This document shows, piece by piece, positions 26,801 through 36,400 of a stretch of 64,000 nt of DNA (its first letter is position 1; each line of letters starts with the position of its first letter). The notes under the pieces were generated by a model that was given only the letters and a program-made list of their open reading frames with translations, had not been told where the DNA came from and did no database searches. The translations under genes were made by a program, and so were the position numbers. This DNA is from Candidatus Cloacimonadota bacterium (lineage in GTDB: Bacteria > Muiribacteriota > UBA6191): the NCBI GenBank assembly GCA_002402105.1, contig NVVD01000001.1, positions 191,256 to 255,255 on the forward strand, read 5' to 3'.

Positions 26801-29800
26801 CTACTGGAGATTTAATTCCAAAAGTTGTTCGTTCTACTCCGATCAATGTTCCTAGACAAGACTCTTTCTTTTCGAGTTTCCCAGATCCAGCTACAGAAGC
26901 AAATTTTCAACTAGTAACTATAGATAGTAGCTCAAATTTTCAATTAACGGTTGATATATCTAATATTCCTCAAAGCCCGACGACTCCGACTACAATATGG
27001 GTGCAAGTAATCGACCAATTTCATAATACTGATCCAAATGTTTCTGTAAAAGGTATAGAAATTTATCGTTTAAAAGATGGCTTGCCTGTAAAAAAAGTAG
27101 AAATCATAGACTTTAGAGGTACGGGTATTGATTATACTATTTTTGATGGTTTGGGTAGTGTTAATGATAGTGAAATAGCGACTTTATTTATTGCTTTAGA
27201 AACTGTTAAGTTTAGGGTAGAAACTATAATCCCTATGGTAGAGGCTCCTAATTTATCTATATCTCAATTTTCTGCTAATGGTTTAGACGCTACTTTATTG
27301 TCAAACGTTGATAAAATTGATGGGAGTACAATTTTTTTATATGAATACTCTATAAGGCAAGAAAGAGGGCAATTTGATGGAAAATCAAATTTATTAGTGA
27401 GTGGGGGTCAAGACTTGTTTAAGCATTCAGTTATTTCGAGTTTAATTGAAACAGCTTTTTTTGTAGATAGTTTAGCTCCTAACTTAACTTTTGTATCACC
27501 TGGGGTTATTGGAGAAATTATCCCTTTTATATTTCCTAGTAATGGTAGTCGTATAAATACGCAAAGTACTACTTTTAGTTTTGCTTTAACTGAGTTTACA
27601 GGTAATGGTACATTTCATCAATCTGGGGTTGACTTATTAACTTCAACAGCCGTTTTACAGGGGCCTTTAGCGGCAATTCCAGATGGTTTTATCGATTTAT
27701 TGAAGGTGCCTTCTTTGCTTGGTTTTAACTTTTCTTATCAAATCAATGAAGATTTGGATGATGGGGTATTTAGGATTGCTATGAGTGCGATAGATTTGGT
27801 TGGCAATGATCATAGATTTTATTCGAGCTTTATTTATGATGATACTCCAGTATCTGGTCCACTAATTTCTACGAAGCCTTCAAATCATGAAATTACTTCT
27901 TTTATTCCTGAGATTAATTCAAAAAAAGTTATACAAATAAATGTTGAAAGGCAAGATGTTGATATTAGTCAAACTCAATTAATCTTAATTTCTCCTGCTG
28001 GTAACCCACTTGTTTTAGACTCTAGTGTGGTTGTAGATGCAAAAAATATCTATTTTCCTATAAATTCAAATATTATATATGGTGGATCTTTTGATGGAAG
28101 CTATATTTTGAGCATGATTATTACTGACTTAGTAGGTAATATTACTCACAAAAAACATAATTTTTTATTAGATACTAAAGCACCAGAAGCAATATCATTT
28201 TTTCCAAAGTTAGACTCTTGTGTGAGAGATCCTTTTTCTTTAGCAGATGCATTAGTTCAAGATGTTCCAGGGCGCTCAGATTTAAGTTCGGTTATTCCTG
28301 TTTCTGGTATATCTCCAAAAAGCTCTTTAAAACTTTTTATGGAAAACCCTGTAGGCAAGCTTGTAAAACTAAAAAAAGGAGATGAGCAAGTAGGAGCAAA
28401 TAAAATAATATCAATTGATGATTTTGGTACTTCTGGTCGTAAAAAAATGGCATTTTTACTTGGAGAAGGGGCAGATTTAAGAGACCTAGACTTTGAAGGA
28501 AAAGAAGACGGTAAGTATAAATTAGAGTTAGACTTGTATGATTCAGCTGGAAATCATAGTACAACTGAGAGCTTCTTTTTTTATGACTCCCAATTGCCGT
28601 CAATTTATTTGAGTTCATTTAGTGAAGGTAAAATTTTTATAAAAACTTCTTCTTTTTTCTTTGAATTAGATGGTGTGATTCAAGATGAAGGTCCATGTGA
28701 ATTTTTTGTATCAGAAGCTTCTCATAATAATTTTACAACTATAGAGTTTCGGTTGAGTTCTTATGATATTGATAATGATGTTTCTATTGGTAGTTTAATT
28801 ACTTTAACAAGTATTAGGGATATATCTCCAATTTTTCCTCCAGACTTTCAACATTTGAGTTCTCAAGCCTCTTTTTCTTTTTCGACTAGAGTGGAGGGTC
28901 TCGGAGTCTTTTCTAGCCCTTATGTTTTGTTAGATATTGAAGTTTCAGATCAAGCAGGAAACAAATTAAAACAAAGAAAGACTTTTGAGCTTGTTTCTGA
29001 TTTAAAAGCTGTAGTAAATATTATATCTCCTCCAAAGTCTTCATTAATAGATGGCTTAGTAACAACTTATATCACTTCTGATTTTGTTCATGAAATTCGG
29101 TGGGAATCAGGCAGGGGATTAAAAGAAGTGGAAATAGAAATTTTTCGTTATTCTCATTCAAGTCTTCCTTTTATTAGGGCTAAATTTGATGCAAATCTTC
29201 AAAGCTCAGGACCTATATCATTTGCTAGTGGGATTGCAATTGTTGATAGAGAAGAATTTGGAATACGTGTTAGAGCTATTGACCAACAAAATAAGACTGG
29301 AGACTTTGGGTTAATTCAGAACATGATTATTGAATCTAGGTCTCCTAAAATTGTAAGCTTATCCTTAATTCAAAATGGTATTAAACAAAATATTTCTCAA
29401 AACAAGGCTTTTTTAACAACTAGTATTTTTCAATTAGAGCTGGAGTTTGATCAAAAAGTTTATCAAGTAGATGGGCTTTTAGAAGTAGATATTACAAATT
29501 ATCAAAAAGATATAATTATTCAGGCAGACTCTGAGATTTCTATATCTACAAATACTTTACTTTATAATCTAGAAATTCCACTAGATAGACAATTGGCTTT
29601 ACCAAGAGGTTCTCTCCATATTAAAATAGGTAACTTCAAGTCTTTTTTAAATGTAAAGATGTTAAGTTATGAACAAGACTTAATAGGTGATCTTGGGCCA
29701 GATATTGATGTAAGAGTTTTTGCAAACCCTGTGAGTGATTTTGAACTTATAGCAGTTTGTAGGTTTTTATCTTATATTAATCGTTTAGAACCTATCGTTA

Positions 29801-30975
29801 TTAAAAGAGATAGCTTAGGTGATATTATTTCTCCACTATTTAGGTTGAGACGAAACTTTGATTATAGTTTATTAAATATTATTCCTATTTCTGGAGTAGA
29901 AACTCCAAATCGAGCAGATAGTTTTTCTATTCCTTTAAACCTAGGAAGAAGTGACGCAGGATTTTACTTTTTAAATGTAATTTATGAAGATGTTTTGGGA
30001 AGAGTAATTGAAAGAGAGTGGGAAATATCTCTTGGGAAATTTCAAAAAAGTGTTGGATTTATTTTAAAAAATTCTCAGTCTAAGTCAACTTTAAGAGTAG
30101 ATTTAAAAAATGTACCCTTATTAGAAGGAAACATATTTCTTACTTCAAGATCAAAAACAAAACCAAAAACAATTGGTGAGTTATTATACTTGGGTGACTT
30201 ATCAGAAATTGGTTCTAGTAGTTCATTAAATAGCCTAGAGGTGATTTATGAGTCAAAAAGATTAGAAGCTTTAGAGAGTAAGCCTTTTTTAAGTCTAATG
30301 AAGCGTGAAAATGGTGTATTAAAATTTTATAAAAAAATTAAAAACTCTAAGAGTGGGATTCGTTTAGAGCTCGGTAATGATTATTATTTAGTACAAGATT
30401 TAAAAGCTCCAGATATCAGTGGAAACTTAGACGAAGAGTTTTCTTTTGGTTGGCAAGATGTAAACTTGGAGTTTAAAGAGTTTGGAACAGGCATAGACCA
30501 CTCAAGTCTTAAGGTTAGTATTGATGGTTATGGAGAGCTTAATTCATCTATTGAGGGTGATAAGCTATATATAAACTTTCCAAAACAAGAGCTATTGAAT
30601 AAAGACTTAAAAGTTGAAATTTCTGATAACTCTGGACAGAAGTCTATTTTAAAAAAGAGTATTAATATATTAGGTGGAGAAGGGATTAAGTGGGCTCAAC
30701 TTGCCCCCAATCCTATATTTAGGTTTCAAGACTTAAATCTAAGGTTTTATATTTTAGGTGGAGATGGAGATTTAAAAATATCTATTTATGATGTTTCTTC
30801 TTCTAGGGTATATTTTGATAAAATTTTAGCACTAAGGGGTTTAAATACTTATGTGTGGGATTTGACGAATAAAAAAGGCCTAGAAATTTCAAACGGGGTT
30901 TATTTTATGGTTTTACGTTTTTATCAAAATGGTAATACTTATATAAAAAAGCTTAAATTTGCGGTTTTGAAATAG
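23809..30975 (+). CDS. Giant surface protein with Ig-like repeats and FlgD-like C-terminus (paralogue 1)
   Basis: 2388 residues from GTG 23809. A TTG at 23866 would give a more typical signal peptide start (MKIKLLIH), so the start is unsure. After the export signal comes EDEPNDGV and a beta-rich N-region, then many Ig/cadherin-like domains that end in a recurring D-x2-GN then DTxAP pattern (IDQVGN...KDTLAP, IDLVGN...DDTPVSGP, TDLVGN...DTKAP, YDSAGN, SDQAGN). The last ~90 residues (LAPNPIFRFQDL, SIYDVSSSRVYF, ISNGVYFMVLRFY, IKKLKFAVLK) resemble FlgD-Ig or type IX sorting domains. It is probably a secreted or surface-anchored adhesin-like protein; no enzyme motif is visible. Confidence 0.8.
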   Translation: MIILCLVLYFFEYLLKIKLLIHTLFLLHLFIFVSSSAIVRYIYEDEPNDGVKVIRGLALGNEFLSSFQYRVEVANEGGIDFRSGDVEVVFYNQFGQILNAAALIHQPFNATGFDDPDDGVIVFAPTLPLYEGRTQLLSWARHANSTPFTTSTTLVGGSLTFTVASTIAVGSTLQCTPPFRGLNVINQPQTAFCETTIIPAIIGFTNPTLITDTPVTLPFEVPPGSVFIIVPPAGSITTLVSTGVLHLTGALTIPGDWFFGPFVFQNGDDAGDFIFLDTDQGPPAPPHIDFFECQGTSTCVGNPLVVETPRSQLSNLEPYRFKVVFNKQDIFNVVNSGGPSLVVSYHGHVINDPTLFNGTLPGASPKPESNAFLDSELRPIRFTSTVAPEQSRKTTGTGPFPISVFGVPPLPQVTYPDQISPFPYGTAVYDDVPIPLKYPFGASLSPGRYQTISFDFSNMVDGDYEIWITAEDVTSAITQNGQSPGAIGISGDRIAGVTTVIRVIRDGRSPVLGLQILGVSFLIIGDNDEPPLPYDDFQGEIFDIIGTVSDERGDITTVDFDIIDNLGAVVLPLNLTGHFRSIRDNNGNFIERFDFTPLNPNTVGTTPPPATGGQTAFQINGHSTDPQGNISVTTASVYVIKDLQPPQDPFVVSPSLSFGSIVTKTFMDLVVRSLNVDIPSGSFDDLREHGSVRLIGVIQEAVSGGKISNFTVSAQGVGAATSDSKLDNHPLWLNNDVFGNLFDEFEYTRKINLDDFADGPMILSLSLIDQVGNVSLTTTSISFIKDTLAPTIFFNPEHRLVSGPDNNYPIPNQLGGDDEVYKISLISPEQVVDNGPGLAPTLIDPGTQDLLHIQFGAKDASLPIDRVEISGPHISDMLGVIATIGTTITSVEADIDVTNLLEGIKEVINLSPFDITNKAGIPNSVAVFRDLTPAIEPVIDEPSQGDFSSVIIVRTDKDTLDIKGHLVGKDAQILNIGGGDIFQSQIIVLSPRTATPIATGDLIPKVVRSTPINVPRQDSFFSSFPDPATEANFQLVTIDSSSNFQLTVDISNIPQSPTTPTTIWVQVIDQFHNTDPNVSVKGIEIYRLKDGLPVKKVEIIDFRGTGIDYTIFDGLGSVNDSEIATLFIALETVKFRVETIIPMVEAPNLSISQFSANGLDATLLSNVDKIDGSTIFLYEYSIRQERGQFDGKSNLLVSGGQDLFKHSVISSLIETAFFVDSLAPNLTFVSPGVIGEIIPFIFPSNGSRINTQSTTFSFALTEFTGNGTFHQSGVDLLTSTAVLQGPLAAIPDGFIDLLKVPSLLGFNFSYQINEDLDDGVFRIAMSAIDLVGNDHRFYSSFIYDDTPVSGPLISTKPSNHEITSFIPEINSKKVIQINVERQDVDISQTQLILISPAGNPLVLDSSVVVDAKNIYFPINSNIIYGGSFDGSYILSMIITDLVGNITHKKHNFLLDTKAPEAISFFPKLDSCVRDPFSLADALVQDVPGRSDLSSVIPVSGISPKSSLKLFMENPVGKLVKLKKGDEQVGANKIISIDDFGTSGRKKMAFLLGEGADLRDLDFEGKEDGKYKLELDLYDSAGNHSTTESFFFYDSQLPSIYLSSFSEGKIFIKTSSFFFELDGVIQDEGPCEFFVSEASHNNFTTIEFRLSSYDIDNDVSIGSLITLTSIRDISPIFPPDFQHLSSQASFSFSTRVEGLGVFSSPYVLLDIEVSDQAGNKLKQRKTFELVSDLKAVVNIISPPKSSLIDGLVTTYITSDFVHEIRWESGRGLKEVEIEIFRYSHSSLPFIRAKFDANLQSSGPISFASGIAIVDREEFGIRVRAIDQQNKTGDFGLIQNMIIESRSPKIVSLSLIQNGIKQNISQNKAFLTTSIFQLELEFDQKVYQVDGLLEVDITNYQKDIIIQADSEISISTNTLLYNLEIPLDRQLALPRGSLHIKIGNFKSFLNVKMLSYEQDLIGDLGPDIDVRVFANPVSDFELIAVCRFLSYINRLEPIVIKRDSLGDIISPLFRLRRNFDYSLLNIIPISGVETPNRADSFSIPLNLGRSDAGFYFLNVIYEDVLGRVIEREWEISLGKFQKSVGFILKNSQSKSTLRVDLKNVPLLEGNIFLTSRSKTKPKTIGELLYLGDLSEIGSSSSLNSLEVIYESKRLEALESKPFLSLMKRENGVLKFYKKIKNSKSGIRLELGNDYYLVQDLKAPDISGNLDEEFSFGWQDVNLEFKEFGTGIDHSSLKVSIDGYGELNSSIEGDKLYINFPKQELLNKDLKVEISDNSGQKSILKKSINILGGEGIKWAQLAPNPIFRFQDLNLRFYILGGDGDLKISIYDVSSSRVYFDKILALRGLNTYVWDLTNKKGLEISNGVYFMVLRFYQNGNTYIKKLKFAVLK

Positions 30976-30986
30976 AAGGAGTTTTT

Positions 30987-32594
30987 TTGTTACTTTCATT
31001 TGATTTGATGGCTCCAATTAGTGAGCATGGTGCACAAGCTTATCTATCTCACTGGAACCTATTTTTTGCTCATGAATTTTCTCCGTATTTTTTATTATTT
31101 TATTTGTTGGCAATAGTATTATACTGGCTTGGTGACAAGAAAAAGTATAAGTTTGGTATTATTTCAAAAAAACATAGAAATACGATGAGAGTTGCTTTAG
31201 TTCTTTTTCCTGCTTTTATTAGTTTGATTGCTACTTTGTTTTACAGCCATCAATCTCCTCATTTTGCAGATGAGTTTTCTTATATACACCAAAGTAAGAT
31301 GTTATTGAGCGGAAATTTTGAAGGCTTTAAAGTGCTTGAGCCTTTAAAAGATACTTATCAAATTAAAAATATATTTTATAATTCAAATGAGTTTTTAGTT
31401 GGGGTTTATTCTATTGGATGGCCTTTATTTTTAGCTATTTTTACTTATTTTAATTTATCTTGGGTGGCTCCTGTTTTTCTTTGCTTTTTGAATTCTATTG
31501 CTATGGCTTTTTTGTTTTCTAAGGTTTTTTCAAAAAGAAGGCTGTTACCTCTTTTTTTAATGTGTACCTCTGTTTTTTATATTACTTTTAGTCCTCTTTT
31601 CTTTTCTCAATCTTTGTGTTTATTACTTGTAAACTTAGTTTTGATTAGGCGTGCTCAAAAAAAAGATAAATTATGGATTGATTATTTGATTGCTTCTTTA
31701 CTTTTTATTACAAGATCAGGAGATGGGCTGATACTTTTTATGAGTTTATTTATTTATCAGCTTATTTTTAAAAGGGGAAATTGGTTTCATTTTCTATCAT
31801 TTGTTACTTTTCTTCCTCTTCACTTTTGGAATCAGAAAATGTTGGTAGGTGATTGGTTTCGCCCAACGTATGAAATTTTTTCGTCATGGCATAAGTATGG
31901 TTATGGGGCAAGTATTGGGATTCATGAGCCTTGGGGGTTTAATCTATTACAAGCATTTAAAAATCTTGGTACTGTTCTTTTATCTTTAAATGAGACGCTT
32001 CTTGGGTGGCCTGGTTTGAGTTTATTACCTTTAGGAGTTTTTTTGTTTTTTACTCCATGGTTTAAATTATGTAAAAAAAACTCTTTTTTTGGTTTTTCTA
32101 TTCTTTTAACTATTATTTGGTTTGCTTTTTATTTTAATTACTTTTTTTCAGGGGTTTTAATTGGGCCAAGGTTTCATTATCCATTGATTTCTGTTTTGAT
32201 TTGTTTTTCAACAGTAGCTATTATTAGGGTTCCATCAATTCGTTTGATATTTTATGTTTTTACAATAATTGGTTTTGTTGTTCTTTTTCTTTCTCTTTCT
32301 AGGTTATATGATTGTGGAGGTGTTTTATCTGAACCAATTAAGGCTTTGAAATCTAAGTATAATATTGAAATTCAAAAAGAAAAGGTTTATGTTTTTCCAG
32401 AATTAAGTAAAAAAAATAATCTTTTTTTTGAAGAGTTTTTTATAAATTTTTATCGTTATTGTGATATTTTAGATCCAAAAAAAATACAGTTTATAAAATT
32501 ATCAGATTATAAAAGAAATCCAAAATGGTTTCAGAAGGTTTTTAAGAAAAGGCTAGTGGTTTATAGTTTTGGAAAAACTAAAAAGGTCAAATAA
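30987..32594 (+). CDS. GT-C-like polytopic membrane glycosyltransferase (putative)
   Basis: 535 residues with about ten or more membrane segments and a soluble C-terminal ~100 residues. The first large loop carries HQSPHFADEFSYIHQSKMLL, similar to the D-E motif loop of GT-C enzymes (GT39/GT83, ArnT- or PMT-like) that use polyprenyl-phosphate sugars. The start is TTG with AGAAGGAG upstream. It lies 11 bp after giant gene 1 and 21 bp before a DPM1-like transferase, the kind that makes such donors. Its acceptor is unknown; the flanking giant proteins are candidates. Confidence 0.65.
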   Translation: MLLSFDLMAPISEHGAQAYLSHWNLFFAHEFSPYFLLFYLLAIVLYWLGDKKKYKFGIISKKHRNTMRVALVLFPAFISLIATLFYSHQSPHFADEFSYIHQSKMLLSGNFEGFKVLEPLKDTYQIKNIFYNSNEFLVGVYSIGWPLFLAIFTYFNLSWVAPVFLCFLNSIAMAFLFSKVFSKRRLLPLFLMCTSVFYITFSPLFFSQSLCLLLVNLVLIRRAQKKDKLWIDYLIASLLFITRSGDGLILFMSLFIYQLIFKRGNWFHFLSFVTFLPLHFWNQKMLVGDWFRPTYEIFSSWHKYGYGASIGIHEPWGFNLLQAFKNLGTVLLSLNETLLGWPGLSLLPLGVFLFFTPWFKLCKKNSFFGFSILLTIIWFAFYFNYFFSGVLIGPRFHYPLISVLICFSTVAIIRVPSIRLIFYVFTIIGFVVLFLSLSRLYDCGGVLSEPIKALKSKYNIEIQKEKVYVFPELSKKNNLFFEEFFINFYRYCDILDPKKIQFIKLSDYKRNPKWFQKVFKKRLVVYSFGKTKKVK

Positions 32595-32615
32595 ATATTT
32601 AACTAAAGGATTTAT

Positions 32616-33329
32616 ATGTGTATAAATGGTTTTAATCCTGTTTTATCTATTATAATCCCTGTATATAATGAAGAAAAAACCATAGACCTAATTTTAGAAC
32701 AGGTTTTTTTACATTCGTCTTTTGTTACTACAGAAGTGATTATAGTTGATGATGCTTCTAAAGATGCAACAAGAAATCTTTTAAAAAAATGGGGTAAAAA
32801 ATGTCGTATTTTTTATCAAGAAAAAAACCAAGGAAAAGGTGCTGCTTTAATTAAAGGGTTTCAAGAGGCCTGTGGAGAAATTATTTTAATTCAAGATGCG
32901 GACTTAGAGTACTCTCCAAAGGAGTATAAAAGCTTATTATCTCCAATTTTAGAAGGTAAAGCTGATATAGTTTATGGGTCAAGATTTTTAAAGTCAGAAA
33001 AAGCAGTATCAAAGTATTTTTCATTTTATCTTGGTAACCTTGTATTAACTATTTTCTCTAATATTTGTAGTGGTTTACGGTTAACAGATATGGAAACCTG
33101 TTATAAAGTCTTTAGGACTAATTGTTTAAAAAGTATGAAACCTTTGGTTGAACATGGTTTTGGTATTGAACCAGAAATGACTGCAAAGTTTGCAAAAATT
33201 CCAAACATTAGAATTGAAGAAGTTTCAGTGTCATATACAGGTAGAACAATTGAAGAGGGTAAAAAAATAAAATGGGCAGATGGTTTTAAAGCTTTGTGGC
33301 AAATTGTTAAATATAACTTTTTAACTTAA
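32616..33329 (+). CDS. Family 2 glycosyltransferase, dolichol-phosphate mannose synthase-like
   Basis: 237 residues, a single GT-A domain with no membrane tail. Motifs in order: [40 protein letters not shown], the DxD-type [10 protein letters not shown] and YGSRFL. This is the DPM1/GtrB-like group that moves a sugar from a nucleotide donor to polyprenyl phosphate at the cytoplasmic face. It lies between the GT-C-like protein and giant gene 2, so the two together could supply and transfer one sugar across the inner membrane. Sugar identity is not readable from sequence. Confidence 0.88.
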   Translation: MCINGFNPVLSIIIPVYNEEKTIDLILEQVFLHSSFVTTEVIIVDDASKDATRNLLKKWGKKCRIFYQEKNQGKGAALIKGFQEACGEIILIQDADLEYSPKEYKSLLSPILEGKADIVYGSRFLKSEKAVSKYFSFYLGNLVLTIFSNICSGLRLTDMETCYKVFRTNCLKSMKPLVEHGFGIEPEMTAKFAKIPNIRIEEVSVSYTGRTIEEGKKIKWADGFKALWQIVKYNFLT

Positions 33330-33337
33330 TTTTACAG

Positions 33338-33366
33338 TTTGTATCAATACAAAAGAGTGCTTTTTT
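33338..33366 (+). terminator. Possible weak terminator before giant gene 2
   Basis: TTTGTAT (33338-33344) is inverted as ATACAAA (33347-33353) with a 2-base gap, and AAAAG/CTTTTTT forms an overlapping small stem ending in T6 (33361-33366). The two foldings compete. It may separate the glycosyltransferase from giant gene 2. Confidence 0.3.
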
Positions 33367-33423
33367 CGGTAATTTTTGTTAATATCGTTATTATTGGTCA
33401 ATCTTGTATTATTTTGTTTGTAG

Positions 33424-36400
33424 ATGTTTAAATTTGTATTTTCTTATATAGTTTTATTTTTTATATTTTCGGGCTTTTTTGAGGGCTCTATTACTCGTTT
33501 TGAGTTCATTGATCTCCCTAATGATGGTGTTCAAGAAGTTCAAGATGCGGATAGTTTTTTTGGTCCAACTTTAATTGGTAGCTTTAAAATTACAGTAGTA
33601 TCAACTCCAGCAGATATTTTATTTTTTAATCAACAAAATGATTTACCTATTGGTCAGCTGTTAAATATAATAATCCCTGATCCAGATGAAGGGATTGATT
33701 TTCCTGCTATGCAAATGCTAGAGGGGATTACTCATTTATATCCTTATGCTAAAGATACGGCAAGTACTACTTGGACTTTAGGTCCTTTAACTATTGATGG
33801 TGAGTTGCCCTTATTTTTTATTGTAGACCAAGGGCCTCCAAGATCACCAGATATTGGTTCGTTTATCATAGAAGGTGGCAGAACAGCTAACTTTCAGGGG
33901 CCAAATCGAAGAGCATTTTATACTACTGATACACCAAGTAATAGTTTATATGACTTAGAAGTCGTCTTTAATTTAAGAGATGTCGAGGCCGCAGGGTCTT
34001 TAAATATTTCATTTATTGGTACGGTTATTAATAATACTTCATTGTTTGATGCTGAACCGGGTGAAGATCCAGACCCAAGTCCTGTGCCTGGTGCAATTGA
34101 TAGATTAGAATCTTTAGCCGATGTTGCGGCTCAATTAAATCAAATATTGTCAGGCCTTCCTATCACTGGGCCTCCATTAAGTGTATCGGTGATTAGTGAT
34201 GTAACAACAAAAACAGGGCCTTACCCTGTGAATGTTCCATTGGTAGATGTGACTGCGAGTATTCCAGACTTTTCAGCAGCTAGGCAAGGGCCAGGACATG
34301 GTTTATTTAATCCTCTTGGTTTTGATTTTGAGACGGTTACGGCAAACGGAAACTATGAAATCATAGTTGGTGCCAGAGATGTTGCAAATAATGCTTCTGC
34401 ATCAGGCTTTGTTGCTTTTGGTAATATAAATGATACTGATAATACAGGTCAACCCACTAGAATATTAGTCATTAAAGATACAATTAAACCTGGAGCTTTT
34501 TTATTAACAAATCCTATAAGAGATCCAGAGCCTATTTTTATTTTTAATAATACTCCTCCTGCTGTTGATCCTCCATTTGAAGATTCGTTTTGGTCGTTAG
34601 TTGGTTCTATTGTAGATGAAAGAGGTGAAATTGTTCGTTTACATATCTTTACTCAAGATAGCCCTGATATAGATTCAAATAACGATTCAGCTAATAATAA
34701 CCCAGCAGACAGAATTTTCTTTTCAGATCCTATTTCAGGGAATCGTATCAATGCTTTAATTGATGCTACTAATTGGGAGCCTCAATTTGGTAATTCAGAT
34801 CAAGTAGCTTATCGTTTCTCTTTTGCCCAAGAAGACCTACACGGAAATATAAATATAAATAATGTTACTGAGCTTATTATGGTTAAAGATGGTGTGCGAC
34901 CACAAACACCACTCATTACAAATTTGGTAAATGGAGAGGCAATCACTAAAAAGGTTTTTCCATTTGAGGGTAGTTTAGATAATGATGAACTTAGTGCTTT
35001 AGCAGAGCATGGTAGAGTTGACTTTATTTTAACGATTCTGCATTCAACAATTCCGTCTGCTATTATTTCGTTTGTTATACCAGCCTCTGCTACTAGTGTT
35101 GTTACAAACTCTTTATTAGATGATGCTTTTACGTCTTCAACTCGGACTATAAATATAAATGACCCTGATAATGTATTTACTGGTGATATAAAAAGTGTCA
35201 TTATGACAGATCGTAGAAGTTCACTTAATAATATGGTTCCGACTTCTTTTGTTTTTGTTAAACCTGTTAATTTAGATGCTATACCTGATGGTGTATTGAT
35301 TATTGGTTTGTGTGCTAGAGATCAAGTAGGTAATGTAAGTAACCCTTGTACTTCTGTTATTGTTATAAAAGATACGAGTGGTCCAATTATTCAATTAGAT
35401 TTACCAACCTCTGGGCCTGATGATAACTACGAAAACTGGGATGATGGTTTAGGCAATTTACAAGGTAGTGATGATGGTAGGTTTTTGATATCTATGAAAT
35501 CACCAGAGCAAACCGTTGATGCTCCACCAGGTACTGCGGGTATTGTTACTTCAACCGATCCATTTGCTATTTTACCTATTGTTACGGGTTTAGATTCAAT
35601 AGCTTTGATATTACGTGGGGTTGCTGTTGAAAACTTCACTCAAACTACCATGGTCAGAATATCGGGTGCGCATATTCCAACAATTGAGCTAACTACAGCG
35701 CCGTCTACGATTGAGTTTGTTTATAATGGTATACCAATTACTTTCATTGAACCTGTGCTTGGTTCTAGCCCTTTATTACGTACTATATCTGCTGTTATCC
35801 CGTTGTTTGGTATTCCAAATGATGTAGAAGAAACAATTAACATTCAGGCTTTTGATTTTGTTGGTAATGCTGGGCCAATTAAAAATATTACGATCAGAAG
35901 AGATATTATACCTCCAGATGGTCCTGGCATTGAAATTCCTCAGATATTGCCAGGTACGAGTATTCCTACGGTTTACACAAACTCTGATACTATAAGAATA
36001 AAAGGTACTACAGAGCAGGGGGTTGATTATTTTGTTTTTACTCCTCCTGTTGGTGCTTTAGCTGGTTTTGACATAAGCCCAAATTTACGTATAAAAAGAA
36101 CAGCCCCAGATGCTATACCTTTAGTGGGTTCAGATTTTGATACAATATCTCCAGTAGCTTTGGGTTTGACTTTGTTTCCATTTACAGCGGATGCAGCAGG
36201 TAACTTTGAAATTGAAGTTCCTATTTCAACAATAGCTAGTTCACTAAGAACCCCTACAACAATAGTAATTCAGGTGATTGATAGGTTTCATAATACTGAC
36301 CCTATCTCATCTATTTCTGTTATAGAAGTACACAGAAATACTCAAAGTATCCCCATTGATAGTATCTCTATTTTAAACTCTCCTCAAGATAGTCATGTTG